From positions 1 to 5,821 of the forward strand of contig CAJGDA010000098.1 of assembly GCA_904501935.1 (NCBI GenBank): a DNA stretch of 5,821 bases, in the 5' to 3' direction. The translations under genes were made by a program, and so were the position numbers. Source of the DNA: an uncultured Methanobrevibacter sp. (GTDB lineage: Archaea > Methanobacteriota > Methanobacteria > Methanobacteriales > Methanobacteriaceae). Shown one piece after another: positions 1-5,671 of this stretch. The notes below the pieces were generated by a model. That model was given only the letters and a program-made list of their open reading frames with translations. It did no database searches and had not been told where the DNA came from. Every line of letters begins with the position of its first letter. Position 1 is the first letter of the stretch.

Positions 1-740
1 CTGACTCCAAGCCATGGATTTACAACAATATTGTATTCGGCATGAGGGATTTCATTAATATGATCTAAACCATTCTTTTCCGAAAAGATAATGTTGGCCT
101 TAACACCAATGGACTCCAACAGTGTCTTGATTGTTAAAAGGTCCCCTTTCCAGTAAACATGGTTATATGGAACAATTCCGAAAATATTAACAGTTTTTTC
201 CTCAATTTCGCCAGCCGCATCAGGCAGCAGCTGGTCAATGACTGCATCCCAAAAGAGATTATATCCTTCTGGAGAATTGGCTTTGAAACCCGGCGCATTG
301 ACATGTATCACCGCTGCCTTATCCCTGAATTCATCCACAACCTGGTCAACATCATCACCGATCAATGAAGGAACACATCCTGAAGTTACAACAAATAGCT
401 CATCGTTAGCTATTTCAATTGTGGATTCGATTAAATTTCTAAGTTTTTCTTCGCCACCCAATATCACATGCTCTTCGACCAGACAGGAACAAGGAGTACT
501 TGTTCCCCCTTCATTACCACCGGCTGATTCACCGCCCGCATACAAAGTTCCGAATAACTGACCTACACCACAACCTGCACCGGAATGTAAAATTGGAATT
601 CCGCCCCTGATGCCCAATGTGGTACCGTAAACACCTGCAAGAGCACAGCTATATCTCGGCGCTTCCACAGATTCACTTTCAAAATGATTTATTTTAGTAT
701 CTATACCTGATTTATTTTCTAAAGTTTCTTCAACAGACAA
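1..740 (-). CDS. Nitrogenase-like component 1, K-type (beta) subunit, 3' part cut off by window edge
   Basis: The first 246 codons are present; the rest lies beyond the left edge. The reading starts at TTG (738-740), chosen because AAAGGAGATGAT lies 8 nt upstream, the frame is closed by a TAA farther up, and the only nearby ATG is out of frame. Three cysteines fit the P-cluster ligands of NifK: Cys32 (SCALAG), Cys57 (HSGAGCGVGQ) and Cys122 (TSGCVPSLIGDDV), matching Cys70, Cys95 and Cys153. Two more cysteines (84 and 86, TPCSC) are not a standard NifK feature. The gene follows the D-type gene by 37 bp in one operon, so the pair should form an alpha2beta2-like component 1 in the cytoplasm. It is not clearly NifK, NifN or a known paralogue. 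Family assignment is firm, substrate unknown. Confidence 0.88.
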   Translation of the reverse strand, partial: MSVEETLENKSGIDTKINHFESESVEAPRYSCALAGVYGTTLGIRGGIPILHSGAGCGVGQLFGTLYAGGESAGGNEGGTSTPCSCLVEEHVILGGEEKLRNLIESTIEIANDELFVVTSGCVPSLIGDDVDQVVDEFRDKAAVIHVNAPGFKANSPEGYNLFWDAVIDQLLPDAAGEIEEKTVNIFGIVPYNHVYWKGDLLTIKTLLESIGVKANIIFSEKNGLDHINEIPHAEYNIVVNPWLGV

Positions 741-743
741 GTA

Positions 744-755
744 ATCATCTCCTTT
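744..755 (-). promoter_or_regulatory. Ribosome binding site that sets the TTG start of the K-type gene
   Basis: On the minus strand AAAGGAGATGAT stands upstream of TTG, with GGAG 8 nt from it. The match to the archaeal anti-Shine-Dalgarno sequence is strong, and no in-frame ATG or GTG competes, so TTG is the supported start. Confidence 0.8.
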
Positions 756-777
756 AATAAATTAAAATCCTGTCCAA

Positions 778-2343
778 CTATTTGCCCTCATTTAAATAGT
801 ACAATGGGTCATCCTGCTCATACCACCAGTCCTTATAACTTTTTTCCGTTTTTTCGGCCAAAGTCTTATGATATGATTTGTTTTTAAATGCATGCAACAG
901 GAAGTTTCCAAATGCTATTGCACCGGCATATCCTGACTGGGCACTGGTAGGTTCGGGATCTCCTCTTAATGAATGAATCCTTGTCACATTGTTGTCCCTT
1001 TCCCAGGTTCCGCCCTGGAAAGGACAGGTCAATGTCAAGTCAGGATCCAGATTGGTTGTTACATTAGCCTGCTCTGCAGCCTGGAACGTATTGACCATCA
1101 ATTGGAAATCTCCGCTCTTTTCAATGATGTCCTCCAGCTCTTCAATCAGCAAGTCATCGAAATCCTGAGCCATTGCAGCGGGAGTCGCCAATCCAAGTTC
1201 ATCAAAGTAAGGCATTTGAGACACCAATCTTCCCTGACCAAGTGAACCTAAAACTGTCGGTTTTTTACCGTTCTTTCTCAAACTTACGAATTCATCCTGA
1301 ATCGCCTTGAGCTTAGGTTTCCAAATTTTATGTTCCTCTTCAATTAACTTTTCAACCTTATCCTCCTTTCCGGTGTATTTTGCAATGTTTCTTAACCATT
1401 CATCAGTACTGGAAATGCCTGTCGGGGAAGGATAAAGGAAATAGGGAACCCCATACTTCTGTTCCAATCCTCTTGAAAGGTAATCTGTATATGTTGGACA
1501 AATCGGAGCGGTCACAGCCGCTTCGGACAATTGTTCAAAGTCAGATACTGTTGCAAACTCGGGAATGAAGTTTACTTTAAGACCCAATTTGCCAAGCAAC
1601 CTTTTAATTTCAAGCCTGTCCTGCCAGGTGTATGACAACATGCTCGCCACATTGACAAGATCTTCCTGCTTTTTTTCCGGTTCCTTAACCAAATACTTTA
1701 AAACAGCATGCCAAAATGCATCATAACCTGTTTGTACGAGCCTGCTTCTTATTCCCTCACAGTGAACCGGAACGATTTTTGCCTTAACTTCAGGCTGCAC
1801 CTCATCAACTGTTCCTTCAATATCCTCACCGATAATTCCTGTAGTACAGGATGTCAATATGAATATCGCTTGAGGATTATAACGTTTTTCCGCTTTTAAA
1901 ATCGCATCCCTTAACTTTTCAGATGCTCCGTAAACCACATCATCCTGCTGCAGGTTAGTGGTTAACCAAGCATTATTATACTCATTTGTTCTTCCCAATG
2001 ATTCCGGAACGCCCCTGTACAACTCACGATAACCTAAAGTTCCTGCAGAACATCCCACCGGCGCATTGAATATTGTAACTGAATCACGAATGGTGGTTAC
2101 GCGATTGGAAAGATAAAAATTTAAAACACAACCTCCCGATTGCTGAAATTTTCTATCGGGAATCCTGATATTTCCATCTTTTGCATCCTGCAACAATTCG
2201 GATGCCTTTCCATAATAAACATTAGTACCATTTGCACGTTGTTCCCTATTCGGACAAGTGTCTTTCTCTAAATCTAATATTCGTCTGATTTTATTTTTTC
2301 TGCATGATCCATTTCCACGATTTCTACCATGTCCACAAACCAT
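778..2343 (-). CDS. Nitrogenase-like component 1, D-type (alpha) subunit
   Basis: 521 residues, member of the nitrogenase component 1 / oxidoreductase family (NifD, VnfD, NflD, MarD). By my alignment by eye, Cys72 (SGGCVLNF), Cys98 (APVGCSAG) and Cys166 (TSCTTGIIGEDI) match the P-cluster ligands Cys62, Cys88 and Cys154 of NifD. Cys282 (APICPTYTDYLS, followed by EQKYGVPYF) matches cofactor ligand Cys275, and His457 (VTRIHSLRG) matches His442. Arg106 sits where NifD has Arg96, and Gln204 where it has Gln191. The NifD His195 position, in the block after CEGIR, is not His, and the Gln440 position is Arg455. It therefore probably holds a nitrogenase-type active-site cluster tuned for another substrate. 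The N-terminus (CGHG, then Cys14 and Cys30) is an extra Cys-containing stretch. The start at 2343 is chosen over an upstream ATG at 2373 because GGAGGTG lies 6 nt before it and the longer form would run through the operator. No reductase (NifH-like) gene is in the window. Mar-like or another methanogen-specific group is possible; N2 reduction is unlikely but not excluded. Confidence 0.92.
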   Translation of the reverse strand: MVCGHGRNRGNGSCRKNKIRRILDLEKDTCPNREQRANGTNVYYGKASELLQDAKDGNIRIPDRKFQQSGGCVLNFYLSNRVTTIRDSVTIFNAPVGCSAGTLGYRELYRGVPESLGRTNEYNNAWLTTNLQQDDVVYGASEKLRDAILKAEKRYNPQAIFILTSCTTGIIGEDIEGTVDEVQPEVKAKIVPVHCEGIRSRLVQTGYDAFWHAVLKYLVKEPEKKQEDLVNVASMLSYTWQDRLEIKRLLGKLGLKVNFIPEFATVSDFEQLSEAAVTAPICPTYTDYLSRGLEQKYGVPYFLYPSPTGISSTDEWLRNIAKYTGKEDKVEKLIEEEHKIWKPKLKAIQDEFVSLRKNGKKPTVLGSLGQGRLVSQMPYFDELGLATPAAMAQDFDDLLIEELEDIIEKSGDFQLMVNTFQAAEQANVTTNLDPDLTLTCPFQGGTWERDNNVTRIHSLRGDPEPTSAQSGYAGAIAFGNFLLHAFKNKSYHKTLAEKTEKSYKDWWYEQDDPLYYLNEGK

Positions 2344-2349
2344 ATGCAA

Positions 2350-2356
2350 CACCTCC
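2350..2356 (-). promoter_or_regulatory. Ribosome binding site that sets the start of the D-type gene
   Basis: GGAGGTG on the minus strand, a perfect Shine-Dalgarno core, with 6 nt (TTGCAT) before ATG at 2343. It shows that the ten extra codons of the longer open frame, up to 2373, are leader and not protein. Confidence 0.85.
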
Positions 2357-2364
2357 AATAAATT

Positions 2365-2382
2365 ATATAACAATTGTTATAT
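2365..2382. promoter_or_regulatory. Perfect 18-bp palindrome, likely operator of the nitrogenase-like operon
   Basis: ATATAACAATTGTTATAT is identical on both strands. It lies 21 bp upstream of the D-type start, near where transcription would begin. A weak TATA-like stretch (ATAATAGTAT, about 2393-2402) lies about 23 bp farther up; alternatively the TTAATATAA at the palindrome edge is the TATA box. In either case a bound protein would block initiation. The same core recurs at 2671-2692, 4393-4410 and 5758-5771. I do not recognise it as an NrpR operator (GGAA-N6-TTCC) or any other archaeal site I know. Confidence 0.7.
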
Positions 2383-2409
2383 TAAGGCAACATACTATTA
2401 TCATCTTAA

Positions 2410-2423
2410 CAAGCAATTGTTAC
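2410..2423. promoter_or_regulatory. Degenerate second copy of the palindrome
   Basis: CAAGCAATTGTTAC matches the 14-bp core ATAACAATTGTTAT at 10 positions; one half-site (CAATTGTTA) is intact. Its centre lies 43 bp upstream of the perfect palindrome centre, about four helical turns, so it could be an auxiliary site. It could also be chance in AT-rich DNA. Confidence 0.3.
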
Positions 2424-2560
2424 AAAAATCAATTAAACTCATCATAACAGTTTAATTTAAAGTCTATTCCATTACCTCATCTTAAAAAAATATTTTTCAT
2501 AGATCAAAAAAATATCAAAAAAATAACTTAATGGAAAAAGTTAGTAAATTGACAATAGCT

Positions 2561-2567
2561 AAAAAAA
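2561..2567 (-). terminator. T-tract terminator candidate after the Cys/Met-rich mini-ORF
   Basis: A run of seven T on the minus strand begins directly after the ORF stop (TAA ATTTTTTT), and more T-rich runs follow within 80 bp. Archaeal RNA polymerase can stop at T-tracts without a hairpin. This suggests a transcript of roughly 100 nt, separate from the nitrogenase-like mRNA. Confidence 0.45.
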
Positions 2568-2568
2568 T

Positions 2569-2637
2569 TTACATACGCATGACTAAAGGCATACACATGT
2601 GACAACAATCCATTTTCATTTCTTTACAACTACACAT
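2569..2637 (-). CDS. Mini-ORF for a 22-residue Cys/Met-rich peptide
   Basis: I do not recognise this peptide. It starts MCSCKEMKMD, continues CCHMCM, and ends VMRM before TAA. Five residues are Cys (2, 4, 11, 12, 15) and seven are Met, so 12 of 22 carry sulfur; with His13 it has C-x-C and CCHMC motifs suited to binding soft metals such as Cu(I), Ni or Fe. The case for translation is the AGAGGTG at 2645-2651 with 7 nt to the ATG, plus an upstream operator-like near-palindrome (2671-2692), a TATA candidate (2704-2711) and a T-tract after the stop, which together make a complete small transcription unit. Possible roles: a metal-binding or sensing peptide, a small partner or maturation factor of the nitrogenase-like enzyme, or a leader-type peptide whose translation reports Cys/Met supply. 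Chance remains possible at this length. Confidence 0.5.
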   Translation of the reverse strand: MCSCKEMKMDCCHMCMPLVMRM

Positions 2638-2644
2638 AATTTTA

Positions 2645-2651
2645 CACCTCT
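2645..2651 (-). promoter_or_regulatory. Ribosome binding site of the Cys/Met-rich mini-ORF
   Basis: AGAGGTG on the minus strand, 7 nt before ATG at 2637. It is nearly as strong as the site of the D-type gene and is the main argument that the mini-ORF is translated. Confidence 0.6.
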
Positions 2652-2670
2652 ATTCATTGTTTGTACAGAT

Positions 2671-2692
2671 TTTTATAACTATTGTTATAAAA
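2671..2692. promoter_or_regulatory. 22-bp near-palindrome, likely operator of the mini-ORF
   Basis: Ten base pairs per arm mirror each other with a single mismatched pair near the centre; the core on the plus strand is TTATAACTATTGTTATAA. It lies about 34 bp upstream of the mini-ORF start and about 26 bp (centre to centre) downstream of a TTTATAAT box at 2704-2711, so it would cover the start of transcription. Its 14-bp core is the exact reverse complement of the site at 5758-5771. Confidence 0.6.
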
Positions 2693-2780
2693 GTAGTCTG
2701 GTGATTATAAAGTTAGAATTTCATAGTATTTAAAGGTTACTGTTTTTAAGCATTTTATAGAAAATTTAAATTTTTCATGT

Positions 2781-2811
2781 AAAAATAATCCATCCCATTA
2801 AAAAAAGATGG
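2781..2811 (-). terminator. Terminator candidate downstream of pdxT
   Basis: On the minus strand CCATC (2811-2807) can pair with GATGG (2794-2790) across a 12-nt T-rich loop, followed by ATTATTTTT. The stem is short and the loop large; the T-rich loop and tail alone may end the pdxT transcript, whose stop codon lies 15 bp upstream. Confidence 0.4.
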
Positions 2812-2825
2812 AAAACAGATATAGT

Positions 2826-3407
2826 CTAAATTGCCAAAACCTCTTTAATGAAATATTCATGAATCAATGTATCATCGGTCAATTCAGGATGAAATGATAT
2901 TGCAATATTTCGGCCTTGTTGAATAGCTATTATTTCACCATCAAATTTTGATAAAATCTTAATGTCCTTTTTGGTTCGGTCATAAGATTCAAGTGAGGGA
3001 GCCCTAATGAACACTCCCAAATATTCTTGCCCGAATATTTCAATTGGTGCTTCAAAGGAATTCTTTTGGCTGCCATACCTATTTCTTTTAACTGAAATAT
3101 CCATCAATCCCATTAATGGTTGGTCAAAATCTGTCTTTTTACCAAGCAATACCATTCCGGCACAAGTTCCAAATACAGGAATATTGTTTTGTTTAATTGC
3201 CTTGTCTATTCCTCTTTCGTGAATGAGTTTGCCTATTACTGTGCTTTCCCCACCGGAGATTATTATTCCATCGCATGTTTCGATATCTTCAGCATATTTA
3301 ACTGATTTGACTTCAATATCCACTCCCAACTTTCCAATTGCTTTTTTAGTCATGTCATAATGCTCTGAAACTGCACCCTGTAAATTTAGTATTCCAATTT
3401 TTACCAT
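2826..3407 (-). CDS. pdxT: Pyridoxal 5'-phosphate synthase, glutaminase subunit PdxT
   Basis: 193 residues, the usual length. PdxT is a class I glutamine amidotransferase that hydrolyses glutamine and passes ammonia to PdxS for PLP synthesis by the DXP-independent route. The family start (MVKIGILNLQGAVSEH) is present. Visible sites are the GGES oxyanion-region motif (52-55), nucleophile Cys82 in GTCAGM, and the His173/Glu175 pair in SFHPELT, so the catalytic triad is intact. The ATG at 3407 is preferred: GGTG lies 5 nt upstream, and family members begin here. A longer in-frame form from TTG at 3458 would add 17 residues not typical of the family. pdxS lies 74 bp upstream on the same strand, and the gap holds a terminator-like hairpin, so PdxT may be made from read-through or from its own promoter (TTTATATTTT at about 3465-3474). 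Confidence 0.96.
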   Translation of the reverse strand: MVKIGILNLQGAVSEHYDMTKKAIGKLGVDIEVKSVKYAEDIETCDGIIISGGESTVIGKLIHERGIDKAIKQNNIPVFGTCAGMVLLGKKTDFDQPLMGLMDISVKRNRYGSQKNSFEAPIEIFGQEYLGVFIRAPSLESYDRTKKDIKILSKFDGEIIAIQQGRNIAISFHPELTDDTLIHEYFIKEVLAI

Positions 3408-3448
3408 TTTAACACCAATTCCAGATATTTTGGCCAATAATCTTTTTT

Positions 3449-3493
3449 TTGAATTCAAAAATAAAAAAAATATAAAGAGGTTTAGATTCCTCT
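3449..3493 (-). terminator. Hairpin plus T-tract at the end of pdxS
   Basis: On the minus strand AGAGG (3493-3489) pairs with CCTCT (3480-3476) around an 8-nt loop that contains the pdxS stop codon, and is followed by TTATATTTTTTTTATTTTT. This resembles an intrinsic terminator between pdxS and pdxT. The same T-rich stretch includes a possible TATA box for pdxT, so the element could both end most pdxS transcripts and restart transcription. Confidence 0.5.
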
Positions 3494-4366
3494 ATCCTGC
3501 ATCCTATCGGATTCAGTTAATGTGGACATTTCTATTCCTTTCATTGCCTGACCCAATCCTTTAGACACTTCAGCCAACACTTCTGGCTTATCATAGTTTG
3601 CAGTCGCTTCAACAATTGCCTTTGCGAATGCTTCAGGATTATTTGATTTGAATATTCCTGAACCTACAAAAATACCGTCAGATCCTAATTGCATCATCAA
3701 AGAAGCATCTGCAGGTGTTGCGATACCTCCTGCAGCAAAGTTGACAACAGGTAATTTTCCAAGTTCTGCTGTTTGCTTTACAAGTTCAATTGGTGCTTCA
3801 ATGTTTCTTGCATATTTCCATAACTCTTCCTCTTCCATTCCCTGGATTGTCCTGATTTCACCCATCACCATTCTCATATGACGAACTGCCTCTACAATGT
3901 TTCCAGTACCCGGTTCTCCCTTGGTACGTATCATAGCTGCGCCCTCATCAATTCTTCTCAATGCCTCACCAAGGTTACGTGCTCCGCATACAAACGGTAT
4001 TGTAAACTCTTTTTTATTAATATGGTACTCTTCATCCGCAGGGGTCAATACCTCACTTTCATCAATCATGTCAACTCCAAGGGTTTCCAATATCTGGGCT
4101 TCTGCGATGTGACCAATTCTTGATTTGGCCATTACCGGAATGGATACCGCATTGACCACTTCTTCAACAATTGTCGGGTCAGCCATTCTGGCCACCCCGC
4201 CTGCCGCACGAATGTCAGCAGGCACTTTTTCAAGCGCCATAACTGCCACTGCACCAGCATCCTCTGCTATTGCTGCTTGTTCAGCATTTACTACATCCAT
4301 AATGACTCCGCCTTTTGTCATTTTGGCGAAACCTTCCTTTAAAATATTAGTTCCTTTTTCTACCAT
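3482..4366 (-). CDS. pdxS: Pyridoxal 5'-phosphate synthase, lyase subunit PdxS
   Basis: 294 residues, full length. PdxS joins ribose 5-phosphate (or ribulose 5-phosphate), glyceraldehyde 3-phosphate and ammonia into PLP; it is a TIM-barrel protein forming dodecamers with PdxT attached. The key residues are in the expected places: Asp24 (IMDVVNAEQA), Lys81 (VMAKSRIGH), which forms the first covalent adduct, and Lys149 (IRTKGEPGTGN), which takes over the later intermediate. The phosphate-binding glycine motifs NFAAGGIATPAD and GIFVGSGIF follow. Start: ATG at 4366 with GGAG 8 nt upstream (GATGGAGAAATTTACATG). A perfect 18-bp palindrome lies 26 bp before the start, so control by the same factor as the nitrogenase-like operon is likely. 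PLP would serve enzymes of cysteine, methionine and other amino acids. Confidence 0.98.
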   Translation of the reverse strand: MVEKGTNILKEGFAKMTKGGVIMDVVNAEQAAIAEDAGAVAVMALEKVPADIRAAGGVARMADPTIVEEVVNAVSIPVMAKSRIGHIAEAQILETLGVDMIDESEVLTPADEEYHINKKEFTIPFVCGARNLGEALRRIDEGAAMIRTKGEPGTGNIVEAVRHMRMVMGEIRTIQGMEEEELWKYARNIEAPIELVKQTAELGKLPVVNFAAGGIATPADASLMMQLGSDGIFVGSGIFKSNNPEAFAKAIVEATANYDKPEVLAEVSKGLGQAMKGIEMSTLTESDRMQDRGI

Positions 4367-4392
4367 GTAAATTTCTCCATCAAAAAAAAAAT

Positions 4393-4410
4393 TTATAACA
4401 ATTGTTATAA
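4393..4410. promoter_or_regulatory. Perfect 18-bp palindrome, likely operator of pdxS
   Basis: TTATAACAATTGTTATAA, sharing the core 16 bases (TATAACAATTGTTATA) with the site before the nitrogenase-like operon. A minus-strand TTATAT (4421-4426) lies about 22 bp upstream centre to centre, which would put the start of transcription inside the palindrome. A stronger-looking TATA box, TTTTTATATA (4461-4470), lies farther up; if that one is used, the palindrome lies about 30-45 nt into the leader. Confidence 0.7.
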
Positions 4411-4460
4411 TTCTTTTAGCATATAACTCTTTTCAATTTTAATCCAAAAAAATAAATGAT

Positions 4461-4470
4461 TATATAAAAA
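4461..4470 (-). promoter_or_regulatory. Possible distal TATA box for pdxS
   Basis: TTTTTATATA on the minus strand is close to the archaeal TATA consensus, about 95-105 bp upstream of the pdxS start. It would give a leader of roughly 75 nt. A similar AT stretch (ATTTTTATATAAATT) lies at about 4478-4492, so the choice is uncertain. Confidence 0.4.
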
Positions 4471-4506
4471 GTATCCTAATTTATATAAAAATTAATAATA
4501 ATGGGT

Positions 4507-4512
4507 AAAAAA
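4507..4512 (-). terminator. T-tract terminator candidate after larE
   Basis: Six T directly follow the larE stop codon on the minus strand (TAA TTTTTT ACCC), with further T-rich runs around 4478-4492 and 4445-4452. No hairpin is evident. This fits archaeal T-tract termination between larE and pdxS. Confidence 0.4.
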
Positions 4513-5541
4513 TTATGTATCCTGATATTTGGTGACATTCCTTCTTATTTTCGGCAATATCTCCATAAATGCATCCAATGCAAGGCCATAATTTGCCAAG
4601 TCATGCCCCCTTATTAATCCATTCTGATGAATGGTAATGTTTTTGGTAACTAATGTACCTTCTTCTGTTTTTATTGCCTCATTTTCAAGTTGTGCCAGCG
4701 TATTTTCAATATTTATTGTAAATGGCAGCTGAAATGCAAATGACTCATTCGAATAATCAATTTCAATATATTCATCGTCATCAATAGCTTCCATATTCAG
4801 AGCTACCTTTCTGAAGCCTTTTTTCTTTAATTCAAGGTTTATATTGCTGAAATTATTATTTTTTAGAATATCATCTAAATTATCCACTTCAACAATGGCA
4901 TATTTGCCCAAATCACGAACCTTCACTATCTCACAAGCAGTATTTTTCAGTATATAATCTTCACAATAACTGATTCGGTCTATTTTTTCAAATGTCGTTT
5001 TGGTATTAGTCGGAATTCTTGTTGCAAGACAGGTGGTTGACCTGGAATAAGGAATATTGTTCCTTTTCAAATATTCATGAATCTCCTTTGAAGATAATTT
5101 GGCCTTAATGAAAGGAGTTTTAAAATCTTTTTTATATGTTACAAGGATTCCTGGCCTGTCAATTATTAAGTCACTGATGTTATTTCCATCACAAATGAAA
5201 TCAAATCCTTTTTCTTCAGCAACCTTTTCAATATGAGCATACATTAAGTTTCTGCAGGTATAACATCTTTTTTCATCATTTGACAGGAAGTATTCATAAT
5301 CATAGAAGTTAATATCAATCACTTCATGCTTTATTCCAAAAGATTTGGCGACTTCTACAGTATTTTCAACAAACCCCTTTGGCAATAAGTGATTATCAAT
5401 AGTAATAGCCAATGTATCTTTTGCAACTTTAGAAGAAAGATAAGCTATTAATGTTGAATCCGCACCTCCTGAAAACCCGATTGCAACTTTCTTATCCTTT
5501 AAAATATTTTTTACAATATCTATTTTATTTTCCAAATCCAT
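4513..5541 (-). CDS. larE: LarE-family ATP-dependent sulfur transferase with C-terminal extension
   Basis: 342 residues. LarE activates a nicotinate-derived dinucleotide by adenylation and then donates sulfur in making the nickel-pincer nucleotide cofactor of lactate racemase and related enzymes. Visible: the PP-loop SGGADS (24-29), CDGNNISDLIIDRPG (117-131), the KTPFIKAKLSSKEI block, and STTCLATRIP (168-177). Cys93 and Cys96 (RCYTC) with Cys171 form the three-cysteine pattern of LarE proteins that bind a [4Fe-4S] cluster and use it to carry sulfur, in contrast to the single sacrificial Cys of the Lactobacillus enzyme. The usual LarE core of about 270 residues seems to end near LKKKGFRKVALNMEA (238-252). 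About 87 further residues, which I do not recognise, follow and end with RGHDLANYGLALDAFMEI and a basic tail. No larB or larC is in the window, so the true acceptor is open. The start ATG at 5541 has only a weak GTGAT close upstream. A structured leader and a palindrome copy lie farther up. Confidence 0.88.
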   Translation of the reverse strand: MDLENKIDIVKNILKDKKVAIGFSGGADSTLIAYLSSKVAKDTLAITIDNHLLPKGFVENTVEVAKSFGIKHEVIDINFYDYEYFLSNDEKRCYTCRNLMYAHIEKVAEEKGFDFICDGNNISDLIIDRPGILVTYKKDFKTPFIKAKLSSKEIHEYLKRNNIPYSRSTTCLATRIPTNTKTTFEKIDRISYCEDYILKNTACEIVKVRDLGKYAIVEVDNLDDILKNNNFSNINLELKKKGFRKVALNMEAIDDDEYIEIDYSNESFAFQLPFTINIENTLAQLENEAIKTEEGTLVTKNITIHQNGLIRGHDLANYGLALDAFMEILPKIRRNVTKYQDT

Positions 5542-5560
5542 ATTATCACGTATAATAAAA

Positions 5561-5580
5561 GAGCATCATCTCTGATGCTC
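5561..5580. terminator. Perfect 8-bp hairpin just upstream of larE
   Basis: GAGCATCA and TGATGCTC pair perfectly around a 4-nt loop. On the minus strand TTTTATTA follows at once, giving the form of an intrinsic terminator or attenuator 19 bp before the larE ATG. On the plus strand TTAATTTTAATT follows, so it could also end a transcript coming the other way. It is the most GC-rich stem in the region and is unlikely to be chance. Confidence 0.6.
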
Positions 5581-5589
5581 TTAATTTTA

Positions 5590-5652
5590 ATTAATGAGCC
5601 TTTAAATTAGATTGAGATAATTTTAAGTAGTTATTTTTTTAAACTCATTAAT
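5590..5652. repeat. Inverted repeat with long loop in the larE leader
   Basis: ATTAATGAG (5590-5598) is mirrored by CTCATTAAT (5644-5652), and TTTAAA (5601-5606) pairs with TTTAAA (5638-5643) after a 2-nt bulge, giving about 15 bp of stem and a 31-nt AT-rich loop. The AT content makes chance more likely than for its neighbours. Confidence 0.4.
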
Positions 5653-5655
5653 ACC

Positions 5656-5663
5656 TTATATTT
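5656..5663 (+). promoter_or_regulatory. Possible plus-strand TATA box for the small ORF at 5701
   Basis: TTATATTT stands about 27 bp before GGGAG (5687-5691), so transcription would begin at about 5684-5686, just before the ribosome binding site. In such AT-rich DNA this is weak support on its own. Confidence 0.3.
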
Positions 5664-5671
5664 TGAAGATT

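Larger units (their letters stand above)
2344..2825. other. 482-bp gap between pdxT and the nitrogenase-like operon
   Basis: From high to low coordinates, in the direction of transcription, it holds: a pdxT terminator candidate (2781-2811), AT-rich DNA with possible minus-strand TATA boxes at 2727-2734 (TTTAAATA) and 2704-2711 (TTTATAAT), the near-palindrome 2671-2692, a 22-codon Cys/Met-rich ORF (2637-2569), several T-rich tracts on the minus strand (about 2561-2567, 2508-2522, 2484-2491), a degenerate palindrome (2410-2423) and the perfect palindrome with the ribosome binding site of the D-type gene. I see no tRNA, insertion sequence or longer coding frame here. Confidence 0.6.

Noticed and set aside
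159..561. Two overlapping plus-strand open frames of 69 and 107 codons
   Set aside because: They lie antisense to the K-type nitrogenase-like gene, which has all three P-cluster motifs and a proper start; composition and lack of ribosome binding sites mark them as shadows.
778..2343. Calling the pair nifDK (nitrogen fixation)
   Set aside because: Key residues around the N2-reducing site (His195, Gln440 of NifD) are not conserved, and no nifH, nifE, nifN or nifB lies nearby in the window.
2344..2373. Ten extra N-terminal codons on the D-type gene (ATG at 2373)
   Set aside because: This start lies inside the palindrome and has no ribosome binding site, while GGAGGTG is ideally placed for the ATG at 2343.
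2761..2774. Palindrome AAAATTTAAATTTT
   Set aside because: Composed only of A and T runs in an AT-rich gap and without a second copy; readily explained by chance.
2344..2825. CRISPR array, tRNA or insertion sequence in the gap
   Set aside because: No repeat-spacer periodicity, no cloverleaf with a T-loop GTTCGA-type motif, and no transposase frame or terminal repeats seen.
3408..3458. Longer PdxT from TTG at 3458
   Set aside because: The family begins at MVKIGILNLQG, and the extra 17 codons come out of the T-rich terminator region.
3878..4370. Plus-strand open frames opposite pdxS
   Set aside because: They are antisense to a gene whose catalytic residues are all in place; no ribosome binding sites or independent family resemblance.
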